This document shows positions 45,391-55,899 of a DNA stretch of 64,000 nucleotides, in pieces. The DNA comes from Clonostachys chloroleuca (Eukaryota; Ascomycota; Sordariomycetes; Hypocreales; Bionectriaceae). The position numbers and the translations under genes are program-made. The first letter of the stretch is position 1, and each line of letters begins with the position of its first letter. The notes below the pieces were generated by a model that had not been told where the DNA came from, ran no database searches, and saw only the letters and a program-made list of their open reading frames with translations. The DNA is taken from the NCBI GenBank assembly GCA_037952775.1, contig JBANAY010000003.1:1612001-1676000 (forward strand), read 5' to 3'.

Positions 45391-48300
45391 TTACCAAGCC
45401 ATTTTCTCAAGGATACCTCCTGGCCAGCGCCTTACAAAAGCCTTACGACCTTCGTCAAGACATAAAAGCCCGACACCAAGCGCAGCCGGCAGAAAGTAGT
45501 GTTCGACCGGCACTCCACCAGTGTTAAGCACCGCTTGTATTTGAGGGATATAGAGCCAGATAACGGCCATAACAAGGGTAAGCAAGATAGCAGGCCAGAG
45601 AAGAAGATTTTGGGTATCTTTGTTGAAAGCTGGGGGATGTTGGAATATGGACAGCTTGCGGGTACGGACCGCCATCAAGTTGAACCACTGCCTACACAGG
45701 TGTGATATGGAAAGTCAGCATTTGATGGCTTAGAATAAGCTGCTTAGTTTAAGGAAAACTTACATTATGACGAGATTGATAAAGTAGATGGAACTGGCCT
45801 CGTTCAGGCGGGACTGGTAGTAGTCAGGATCGACACCAACAGGGAGCTCCCCAAACTTGAACCAAAGATCACGCAAATGGATTCCATTTCTCTCGAGATA
45901 CCAGTAAGCCATTGTGAAAGAGAGAACTGTTTCAATCGTCCCAACAAATGCATAGGCATGAAAAATTAACTGCCAGTCCACAAGCTTGGTCGTCTTGGGG
46001 TTGCGAGGTGGGCGTAGGAGAAGATCTGCTTCAGGTTTCTCGTAGGCGAGCACAATGGCGGCGATACAGTCGGTGCAGCAACTATGATTGCTATGATTAA
46101 TTCCCTGGATTAACACGAAGAAGCGTGTGCTTGTTTCACTTACCAGATTATAATCATCAAGAATGAAGAGAGAATTTGTGGAAGCCCAAAGACAACGCTG
46201 GTGAAAATCGGCCAAAACTCAGACCATGAGCCCGCCGGCAGAAGATACGCGATAACCTTCTTCAAATTGTCAAATACAAGGCGTCCGTAACGTACAGCTT
46301 CCACAATCGCGGCGAAGGAGTCAAGAAGAACCATGTCGGCAGCTGCAATAGCAATATCGGATCCGCTGGCGAGGCTGATGCCGATGTCTGCCGCCTTAAG
46401 GGCTGGTGCGTCGTTGACTCCATCACCGGTCATGGCGACGACCTGTCCTCGGGCCTGGAGCTCACGAACGATCCGGAGTTTTTGATCTGGTGTTGTCCGG
46501 GAGAAAATGATCTCGGGGTACGCGCATGCCTGCGTCCATTGATAATCATTGAGCTTCATGAGGTCCCTTCCCACCAGTGATAGAGCAGCTTGGGGTGTAG
46601 TTGCTTCTGAGTTAGGGACCCGTGGGGGAAAGCGAGCTAAGAAGGAGATATCATGGACACAATGCTGAGTTACCATACCGCATTGACGAGCAACAGCCAG
46701 AGCAGTGAGGTAAAAGTCTCCAGTGATCTATCGATGAGATTAGCTAAGTGACAATTCAACAGGAACTACTCATCGGGAGCGAAAACCTACCATGAAGGAT
46801 CGAATTCCAGCGCCACGTAAAGTATTCATCACCTCAGGTATCTCATCCCGAGGAGGATCGACCAGTCCGAGCAATCCCACGAATACTAGATTGCTTCCGA
46901 GCTCTTTGATCACACACCTTCCCCAATCATATGTCGGAGATGCTGACGCGGTCTCATCCCACGAAATGATCTTCCTGGCTAGTAATATGACTCTTTTACC
47001 ATCAGATGCCCATTTATTTTTCATCTTTGTAATATCTGCAGCAACATCTTTGGAAATAACCTCTATCTTCCCGTTCTCTTGCACGTACTGGGTGCATCGA
47101 TCAAGGAGGATATCAGGGGCTCCCTTGACAGTGAGCAACCTTCATGAGCGTCAGCCTCCTGGGTAAATATATAAACCTCTGAGAAGATGAAAATAGATTA
47201 AGTATGATCACACGCAAATGCACTCACATGTTGCGGGTATTATCGAACCGTTCTTTCTCGGAATCGCTGATACAAGGCCCGAGACCCTTCAAGTTCGTCG
47301 CGACAGACCCCTTCGCCATGAACTTGTTTTTGCTGTCGAAAGCTAGCTGGAACTGGTGTTTCCAGGCACTGCGTAGGTTGGCGACTGATCCTAAGCTCTC
47401 TGAAAACCGAAGAGCGGCCTGGTCCGTAGCGTCACCAAAAATCGATCGTTCAGCCAAAGGGAGGAAAGCGGTATCTCTGTCAAAGGTTGAGTCGTTGCAG
47501 AGGGCCGCAACAGCACGTAGCTGATCGACGGCTACTGATTCATTCCACATCAGAGCCTCTTTGGCCGAATCGGGAGTGTGTGCTGTCGTGCCAACGGAGC
47601 AGTGGGTGACGAATATCTTATTCTAGGTCATTCGTGTTAATTATTTGAGATGATGGCGGCTGGATAAGATGAAACTGATGACATCTCACCCTGGTTACTG
47701 TCCCCGTCTTGTCCGAACAAATCACGGACACTGCACCCAAGGTCTCGACAGTTTTCAGGGACTTGCAAAGAACACCATTCTTTTTCATCAGGTTCGCCGT
47801 AATTGTTAGGGAAGAAGTGACCGCAACAGGCAAGCCTTCCGGGATATAGGCAATCGCGACACTTACACAGCTCACGATGAGAGCGGGGACGTTGAGCCAG
47901 TCGGGGTGCTCTTTGTGAAGCCAACCAGCCCTATGCTCAGTCAGTCAAATCTGATCTATGCTTCAGGCGGAATGGATGGACAAGTGACGACAGACCACAC
48001 AGCAACAATGACCAATATCCAGGCGATCATGATTATTGAAATAATAAGAACAAACCTTGAAATGTCTTTCTCAATAGGTGTCGGGGTTGGTTTGAGTTCG
48101 CTGGACAGTTTCGCAATTTGACTAAAAACGGTTGAGTTACCAGTTGCAACCACGACGCCGATGGCTGTTCCAGATACGCAGTGCGTTCCCTGAAGACCAA
48201 TACAGTGTGTCTCCAAGTAGTTGTCGCTATCTGAGTCAACGATACCCTTCACGGGCCTCGATTCGCCTACAAAGCTGTTAAACGAGTCTGTATAAAGGTA

Positions 48301-49291
48301 TCATCTGCAAGGTTCACTGACCAGTAAGTACGGCACGATCCACCTTCATATCGTGGGATACCTGAAGAAACCGCATATCTGCTGGAATTTTGTTTCCCGC
48401 CTTGAGGAGTAGGACATCGCCGGGGACCACGTTCAGAGCACTGACCTCGATCAGTGCTCGCTCGCGAATAAGATGGCAAGATTCTGGAAGCAAAGCAGTC
48501 ATGGACTGCATGACACGTGAGGTGGACCAATCTTGGTAGAAATTGAAAGCAGCCTGGATGAGAAAAATGCAAAACAAAACAATTCCAAGCGCCAAGTTCG
48601 CAACCCGAGGTGGATCACCGAGTGGCTTCCAGGATATGAGAACGAGAACACCACCAATGCATAGGATAGATCCAAAACCCTTGAAGAAGTAGCCCAATAT
48701 TCGAAAGAACCAGGGATTGGGGAGACGAGACATCTTGTTCTCTCCATATTTCACAAGGCGGTCGTAGACATCAAGCTGAGAGAGACCATCGGCTAAGTCT
48801 GCCTGCAGTCGCTTTTCAATTTCTACTGGTGTCAGCTTGTGCCAATCAATGGTTTCAAACTCTAGCCGTTAAGTCATTAGAATATGTGCTTCAGTACATA
48901 TAGTTCATGGAATGATGTTGTACTTAAAACCACTGCATCTATCGCCTTGGCACGTTCGGTTTGTTTGGCTCTCTCGGCCTCTTCTATGTCTTGAGAGCTG
49001 CATCCAATTCCATTAGTCTACCCCATAACCAGGATTGAGACACAAGGTCTCAAGAGAAGAGAAAGTAAAAAGGTACACATACATGGTACGGTATATGATG
49101 GGCAGGTCTGTAGCAGGCTCAATGATTCTGTGGCGGCTGGAAGAACGAGACCGCCATTGAGGGCGCTCCGCGGTTGCCCGTCCCTCCCGGAGACCGTGAC
49201 CGGATTCTTCATCGCCCTCACACCAAACTACTTTGCCTTCCGTGGTCTTCATTTGTGGGATTTGACGTTGGATAAGGGGTTGTGAGGGCAT
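45391..49291 (-). CDS. Na+/K+-ATPase-type (P2C) cation pump alpha subunit
   Basis: Ten exons: 49083-49291, 48924-48997, 48322-48861, 47996-48266, 47690-47930, 47228-47622, 46791-47139, 46144-46727, 45764-46081 and 45391-45691. Introns are 55-88 nt; the product is 1093 residues. Diagnostic motifs are VLTGES (actuator), AYIPEGLPVAV (membrane cation site), ICSDKTGTVTR with the phosphorylated Asp, TVKGAPDILLDRC (nucleotide domain, K-G-A-P) and AMTGDGVNDAPALK (hinge). The N-terminal FETIDWHKL, the large M7-M8 region (LVDWQLIFHAYAFVGTIE...WYLERNG) and the C-terminal six-span block match fungal Na,K-ATPase alpha-like pumps rather than Ca2+ or ENA pumps. The start is uncertain: ATG 49291 or 49249. 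The product sits in the plasma membrane or endomembrane by family. DKTGTV replaces the usual DKTGTL. Confidence 0.93.
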
Positions 49292-50327
49292 ACGTAAATG
49301 CTGCAGAAGGATCACATAGCTCTCGGAAGTCACAAGGCTGATTATATACGTTCGACAGATGGGGGAGCAACATAACACCGCACTGCTTCACCGGATGAGT
49401 ATTTGTTAAATGAGACTCGATTTCACATACAAGAATTGATACAGAACAGTGTATCCCAAAACCATCCACGAGACAAGCGCGGGGCAGTGTTGAGGCCTCC
49501 AACCAACTGTCCATGCCAACCGCCATCCTTCTCGTAATTAGCAATGTATGCGCAAAGTCGAAAACGGAGGCGCATGCAAAGAAGATTGAGGCCTCCTAGG
49601 CAGAAAATCGCTCGTCGTCATTGTCAACAGACTGCAACTCATGTCCTAATTTAGCAAGGCCATAAACCATGTTCTGGGTGGGTAGATGAGGCCTCCCGAA
49701 AGACGCGCACTCTGTAAGAAATTGGGCAAATACCACCGACATGCAATTTAGAATAGTAAAAATTTCGCGCCCGCGGACCTTGGCTTTGGAGATCGAATGA
49801 GAGATGTACATTGTTGTGAACTGGTAGTGAAAGAAATCCGACAGGACGTCATTGCGGAATCTGCATCGGAAGATATCGTTATATTTCTCTTTCCGTTTTT
49901 CCTCGAATGATCTTTGTGGCGTAGCGGGATATCAAATAGGATGCAGAGGCAAGCTGCAAAGAGATCTATGTCCAAAAGCATGGACATTGTACCAATAGGT
50001 TGACTCACACTTTCATTAAATTCTCATCACCTTTCTTGTACCGCATGCTGGACTGAATGTTTTTGAATGATGTGATATTTCGAGCAGATAATGACCAACA
50101 AACTAATCAAATGTTCGTCTCAGAGAGACACCCGAGACAACCGTACGATATATCAATTCATTTCTTCTCTCTCGATGACAGCAGCAAAAAGGCGCAGGTG
50201 AAACAAATCTATGCATGTAAAAGCTAACCGACATGTGAATACCTACGGAAGAAAACCAGGCAGTCGATGACAGAAAAGGGGGGCCAGTGGGCATTATCAT
50301 AACACCGAAGTCCTCTGAAATTCACTT
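49292..50327. other. 1-kb intergenic region
   Basis: Promoter side of the P-type ATPase and 3' side of the BTB gene. Short frames show no motif. Confidence 0.5.
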
Positions 50328-51401
50328 TCATGGCTCGACACCCCTATAGTTTGGCCACGTAGAAGTCTTGGGAAAGTGATCTTCTACTTCTACCACCCAT
50401 TTGATGAATTTTTTGTACGCATCCACAGATCGATGTCCGATGTCCGAAAGGCAAGGGTCGTCGAGATGGCATTCATTCATACCGTTGTACCCCTCATCGC
50501 TCTCATTACCAGACGCATGAGCTACAGGCAAAAATAACTCCAACATTGTCTTTGAAAGGGCGGCGTGCATATCGAGTAACTCGTGAAATTCTTCGAGTTC
50601 CCACAGGTGAAGAATGCTGTCGGCAGCATGATGAGTTGCAAGGCGTGTCAATCGACCAGGCACGAAATTCGCGTAGCAGAGCTGCAGCAATGCCATGATG
50701 CCCTGCGCCTTGTCTTCGACTTCGGTGCAAGTCTTCATCACTGTACCTAGCTTATGGATTGATAGGTTCATCAGTCGGGTAATACCGTAGCGATCTGCTA
50801 GAATATAGACTCGCGCATGATGCACGGCTGCGCCCACGTAGTCTCCTTCTTTGACATCTTGCGGATATTCTGTTCCAAGCACGTGGTCACTCCAGGTCAT
50901 CGCGGGACGCTGTCGGTTCCTGGTTGTTGATGAAAACATTCCCTGCATATGCCCTTCTCCTCGTTGTTCGCATTCTGCCTCGTCTTCGAGGCAGTATCCA
51001 TTCTCGCTGGAAGGCGATCCGTTCTGACCATCTGGCGCCTCTTTGTCTTCGACGCTGGAACCCAGACCATTAGAGCCACTGCTGCTGTAGGTTGCATCTG
51101 ACACGTCGTAGTCTCCCGTGTATGTGAATTCCCAGAAGCTGAGGAAAGATGGCTCGTCGATATCATCCCATTTAACAGATTGACTAATCGACTCGCTCAA
51201 GCCGCCGTTGACTAAGGCGCTGAGCACCGGAGATTGAAGAGCAACGAGATCGGAATGGATGGTATATTCTTTGGCATCTGGGCCGACGAAGAAGCGAAAT
51301 TGCCGGGACGACGCGACGCTGTTTAGCAGTCAGTTTCTGGGACAGGCTTCGTGCAAATGTGTGTCGATGTCTACTCACAGCTCTTTTGGTATGCCGTTCA
51401 T
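50328..51401 (-). CDS. BTB/POZ domain protein with an acidic insertion
   Basis: Two exons: 51379-51401 (MNGIPKE plus two bases) and 50328-51318, with a 60-nt intron; the product is 337 residues. The BTB fold starts at FRFFVGPDAKEYTIHSDLVALQSPVLSALVNG and continues with WDDIDEPSFLSFWEFTYTGDY. An insertion of about 75 Ser/Gly/Glu/Asp-rich residues follows. The fold then resumes with HHARVYILADRYGITRLMNLSIHKLG, the typical helical end of fungal BTB proteins. The C-terminal half is helical (EDKAQGIMALLQLCYANF, HELLDMHAALSKTMLELF). Such proteins often act as protein-protein adaptors; the partner is unknown. No DNA-binding domain is visible. The first exon is very short but restores the start of the fold in frame. 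Confidence 0.88.
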
Positions 51402-53257
51402 TATGAACAAGCTATGGAAGCCAGCCTGACGAGAACCACTCGATTTTGCGTTAAGAGATAACGAGAAAACGAGATTGTTGGTCGCAGGTGTTGCATGGGA
51501 AATCACGGCGACTGCAGGCAGAGTGAGTTGAAGCTGAGCATGAGCAAACATGGCGAGTCTCTGCCTTATTGAGGGGGCAACCACCGCGCGTTGACGTGGT
51601 ACAAAGTACAAGTAACTGGAGTTTCTGAAGGCGCCATAAGAAGGAACTGATGCACCCCATTTTAGGTACCTATCTAGGTAGTAGGTGCTCAGGTTTTCAG
51701 GCGGACTTTGCTTAAGTATCTGGCATGACACAATATTACAATAAGGGCGTCAGCATCAAAATATCCTCCCACGCATAACCCGACTGGAACCCAACTCATA
51801 AATGGCCACTCTGCAGCTGCCGGGATATATGATTGACCCGTGGACTTTTTGTTGGATTGATATGAATGTTGGATAAAAGTCTAATCTTTCAAACACTTGC
51901 ACATCGCGACTGACGCTTGACACATTGTCAACATCCCTAACTGCTGATTGTTCTATCAACCTCTGCTTAAGGCTGAAAAACCCTTGAATAACTAAATGGA
52001 AACTTAATTTAGGCGTAAGCCTCAGGTAACTCTTATGCAAGGCATAGAAGCCTATCACACTGTTCTCGGCTGCCTTCATAAAAAGGAACCCTTGGACGAA
52101 GTTGTCTCCTTCCTTTCTAGCTTCAGGTCCAACAAACCTTGTACAGCAAGAGACACATGCAACTCAAATAGAACCTTGACAGTTATTTGATAGCTATCCA
52201 GAGGTATTCTAGAATCTTGAGCAGTCTTTCAGCATGTTTCGGCCCAGGGCTCTCACGACATAATCTCGCCTTGTTGAGACGCCTGAATGCAACAGTACGA
52301 CAATGATATGATCTGGAGTTTCAAATTTTCGTGTCCGAAGTTGCCGTTGGCATACGCCACTAGTTCACCCTCCGCAATTGACTGGTACGAACTGGGGCCA
52401 ACACAACACAAAGCAAAGACGTGCACTGACCTCTGCATCCATTGCGGGATCTCGCGGCTTTGTCTGGAAGCTGATACCATGAAAATAACAACCCTCTATA
52501 AACTAGACCATTGAATAAAAGTCATAAGGAGTAGTTGGGGTTCGAGTGGGATGTACGACCTACAGGCGAAGCAGGGCTTCACCATTGGAGTTCCGGTCTC
52601 TGCACCCATGACAAAGCTTCCGTGACTATGCGAACCAAGAATACTTTCCAACTCCGAAACAATAAGAGAAACCAGAGGGCCATATCTAAGCAGTAATGGC
52701 CAACCGACTTTCAAAATGAAACTAGAGTGTGTGATTGAGAACAACTGTGAAGTTGAGAGCAAAATGATGTATTAGGGGTCATTAGACCCCAATCACAACC
52801 GCAAAGTATATCTAAACGAGCTTTTATTGTAAATAAAACTCATTAGCAGTAGGTAAGGTATTTACTGACTGCTATGAATCTCTTACCAGGAGCTGGGAGC
52901 TGAGGATCTGGGGTGAATCCTAACGGAGACGGTGTATGTAGTAGTTTGAAAAGAATTTGAAAGGACGGAAATCAACCTAATGATTGATTCAGTACTCTGT
53001 TAGTTGATCCATGAGCTCGTCAGAGACAGTAGACCTTTGTCTGATGTTCAGTAGCGCGATTCACGATCTCGAAGGCGGATGTCAAACACGCACGGAAAAT
53101 GAATATAAAACCCCCCTTGCCCTCTGATTTTTTTGTGAAGTTGCTTCTCACATCTCTCTGCACATTTTGATTGATCTTCTAGTCACATTCTTTCCGAACC
53201 ACAAACTCAGGATTCCTCCTTGCTCAGGTACCTAGACATAGAAGCGCGACCGAAACC
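51402..53257. other. 1.9-kb divergent intergenic region
   Basis: Between the BTB gene (-) and the gene at 53258 (+). Short frames (for example 51756-52079 and 52253-52480, minus) lack motifs. A CT-rich stretch at about 53140-53225 precedes the 53258 start. Confidence 0.5.
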
Positions 53258-54127
53258 ATGGCCGTATACTTCAACGAAGGGGCATCGAAAATCGAAGACG
53301 TCGCGAAGGAAGTCTCTGAAACGCTAAGCGACAAGGGAATCACATCGGTGCTATGGAATCAAGCTGCGATGGATGTATACGGCTACGCCAATGTGAACCC
53401 TGCGTTTGATATCAAGTGAGTCCCCTGTAGGATGAATCATAATATTGTTTGGCTAACGATAGGAAAAAGAACGGTCGATCTTATCGTCTCAGACCGCTAC
53501 TTCCATATGGCAAAGGAAATTCTTGCTAAAGCTTCGGGAGGGTCCTGCGAGAAAACAACTCCCATAGACCTCGACTTGGGTCATTCCGACGCGCATTTTC
53601 TTTGGAAACCGCCAAGAACTGAGAATTCTGAAGAGAGAATTTTAGTTGGTCTTGTACGCCAGCGAAGGGTACTTTGGGGAATGGGACTCCTTGAAGACAC
53701 TCTTAAAGCGGGAAACCCGGTAACGTTCGAGAACCAGGAGTTTGTTAGCGCAGAAAACCCAATCTTTCCTAGCCGTATCTTCGATCCAACTCCTCAATCA
53801 GGCCCCCCAGATATACCAGCCGGCTATGGTGGTTATAGTTGCACGGTTTGCCAAGTTTATATTATGAGACCGTGGCTTTACGCGAAGACTCTTATTCTAT
53901 GCGCTGTTCGCAATTATGAAGGCGATAACCACGTCCCTGTTGAGGCCACAATTCTCAAAAAGATGGGTGGCTGTTTAGACCGTTACAACGTTGTACGCGA
54001 TCTTCCGTCCCCATACAACGAGCTATATACGCAGCTCAGGGATAGCCCGAGTAGCCCCGCGGCCACTACAGATTGGGTTCAAGGAGCATGTCGAGCCTTA
54101 GCCTGGTCCTCGGATCTTGGACAATAG
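53258..54127 (+). CDS. Unknown protein next to the NRPS, possibly with a nucleotidyltransferase-like fold
   Basis: Exon 1 (53258-53415) encodes 52 residues with SDKGITSVLWNQAAMDVYGY. The donor is GTGAGT at 53416. The acceptor is unclear. AG at 53468-53469 keeps the frame (54-nt intron). The better-looking acceptor TAG at 53460-53462 would need one A less in the A5 run at 53464-53468. Exon 2 to 54127 has VDLIVSDRYFHMAKEIL, DLDLGHSDAHFLWKPP and RRVLWGM. The small-helix / D-x-D-L-I-V-x-D arrangement loosely recalls nucleotidyltransferase-like domains; this is weak. Product about 270 residues, no signal peptide. It is convergent with the NRPS gene (483 bp between stops), so it may or may not belong to its cluster. 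Confidence 0.7.
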
Positions 54128-54610
54128 ATTGGCACTGAATGCATTGGATCAATTCGAACTTATACTGTAGCTAGCTATAGTCAATGCCAACATATGTGAA
54201 TCAGATGCGATCTCCTTGCCGTTATTGGAAAAGTTCTGGTCCTCACTTGTTAGATTGGTTTTTTAGTACGCTGTGAATCCTTGACAATGAATTTTTTTTT
54301 TTTCGAAATGAAAGTAATAAAGTAGTTCATTGGAAAATGAAGTATCTAGAAAAAGCAGCTAACTAATAATGATATTTTTTTTTTTTTTTTTTTTTTTTTT
54401 TACAGAACTAGCTAATTTCCCGTGAATTTACGAGGCCTAAATTGAAATGTAAGCCTATTGATTCGCTAGAGGCTCATACATAATGAGTTTTGTTCTATAT
54501 TTAGTTGTATAGATAAACATATAATAATATTCTAATGAAGTTCATCGGTTATAAGATGTGTAAAAGATCGCCGAAACTTTGTAAACTAGCTAACTCGTGG
54601 ATTACTTGGA
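54128..54610. other. Convergent 3' spacer, very AT-rich
   Basis: Separates the 53258 gene from the NRPS stop codon. Consists largely of A/T tracts, including the 37-nt T run listed separately. Confidence 0.6.
54375..54411. repeat. Poly-T tract, 37 nt
   Basis: Uninterrupted run of 37 T on the plus strand in the NRPS 3' region. A shorter T-run lies nearby at about 54291-54302. Possible relic of a retrotransposed poly-A tail on the minus strand, or simple slippage. Confidence 0.95.
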
Positions 54611-55899
54611 TCAGACCAATGGATGCTTGGAGTCAAGATGATCAATAAGGTCCGAAACGCTCGTCTCCGGATGTTCGCATATTGCAAGAACTGCCGACTC
54701 TAAGTATTCATATAGGGCTCTAACCTCTGCACTGCTGAGGACACTGGCGCGGTGGGAAGCAGATATTTGAATACTGCCCTGCCTCAGTTGACAATGCATG
54801 GATAGGTTACTGGTTGTAAAGCCTCTGATGCTCTCTTCTGGTGGCCACACTTCAGGTGCATGTTCCATTAAGCTGGCTACATTCGTGTTCTCGCCAGTAC
54901 CGGAGGTTTGTACCGCATGCGGAATCATCAAGGTGGATGGGTCAAGAATGTCATCAATCTCATCTTCAGGTAAGAGGTTGGCAATGTTCTCCACACCGAA
55001 GTGTTCATACGGAACACTCTCAGAGCAATGGTTCTGTAAGTCTGATAGGAACTCTGATACGGGTTGACACTTCTTAATGCGTACTGGCATTGGCATTTCA
55101 ACGGTGCACAGCCCCGGAGCATTCTCTATTCTGGCTACAGGTGCTTGTCGTCCAGAAGACAGCCGCATGACATAGATGTCGCGATCCTGATTGTCAAAGT
55201 GTCGAATGGCGAGACCCCACGCACCGAGAAGGATAGTTCCGAGAGTGAACGCCGACTGATTTGACACCTCGATGTTGGTAAAGGTCAATTCATAGGCGCC
55301 ATAGTCGTTTGTAGGGGGGGTCTTTGCGGCCATCGTGATTGCTTGAGGCCCTTGAGTGCGGTCTTCCAAAATTTGGTAGCTTGAGTCTGGTCGATCTCCG
55401 TGGTGTATTGGATGAAGTTGGCAAAGTTTGAAATAGGCGCCGCCGCAACGTTGTAATAGAAGCTGGACACAGCCCCCAAAACCATTGTCAGACTCCAGCC
55501 ATCAAGCAGTACGTGATGCTGTATCCAGACGAAAAAGCGGTTGTCGTTCTCTTCAATAATAGCATACCTGGAAAGCAAGGTTCCGAATCCCATGCTGGAT
55601 ACTATATCGGTATCTTTGAGGAAGCTTCTGACACTCAATCGCTCAGGATTTTCTTCCCATTCTTGATGACCCTTGATGATGACTTGGATGTTGGTTCCGT
55701 GGGAGGGTACAATCCTGCACCTTAGAGTCGGCAAGTAGTTAACAGTCTGATCCCACGCCCACTTGAAGCGATCGACGTCAATATTTTTAGGGATTTTCCA
55801 AGCCCTTTTATGAACGCAAGCGCCAGGGCGACTTGCTGTGGCGCTCATCATATCATCTTGATGCGGGTAGGTTGGGAATGCATCTTCTATTGTCGGTAG
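54611..55899 (-). other. NRPS terminal condensation domain
   Basis: From AFPTYPHQDDMMSATA to the stop codon at 54611. The active site is IQHHVLLDGW, a canonical HHxxxDG, and LSSGRQAPV matches the later C-domain motif. The protein ends about 20 residues after the domain (DLIDHLDSKHPLV). A C domain in final position suggests product release by condensation, as in fungal cyclising (C-T type) domains, or transfer to an acceptor. Broken by a one-base deletion at 55315-55321. Confidence 0.85.
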
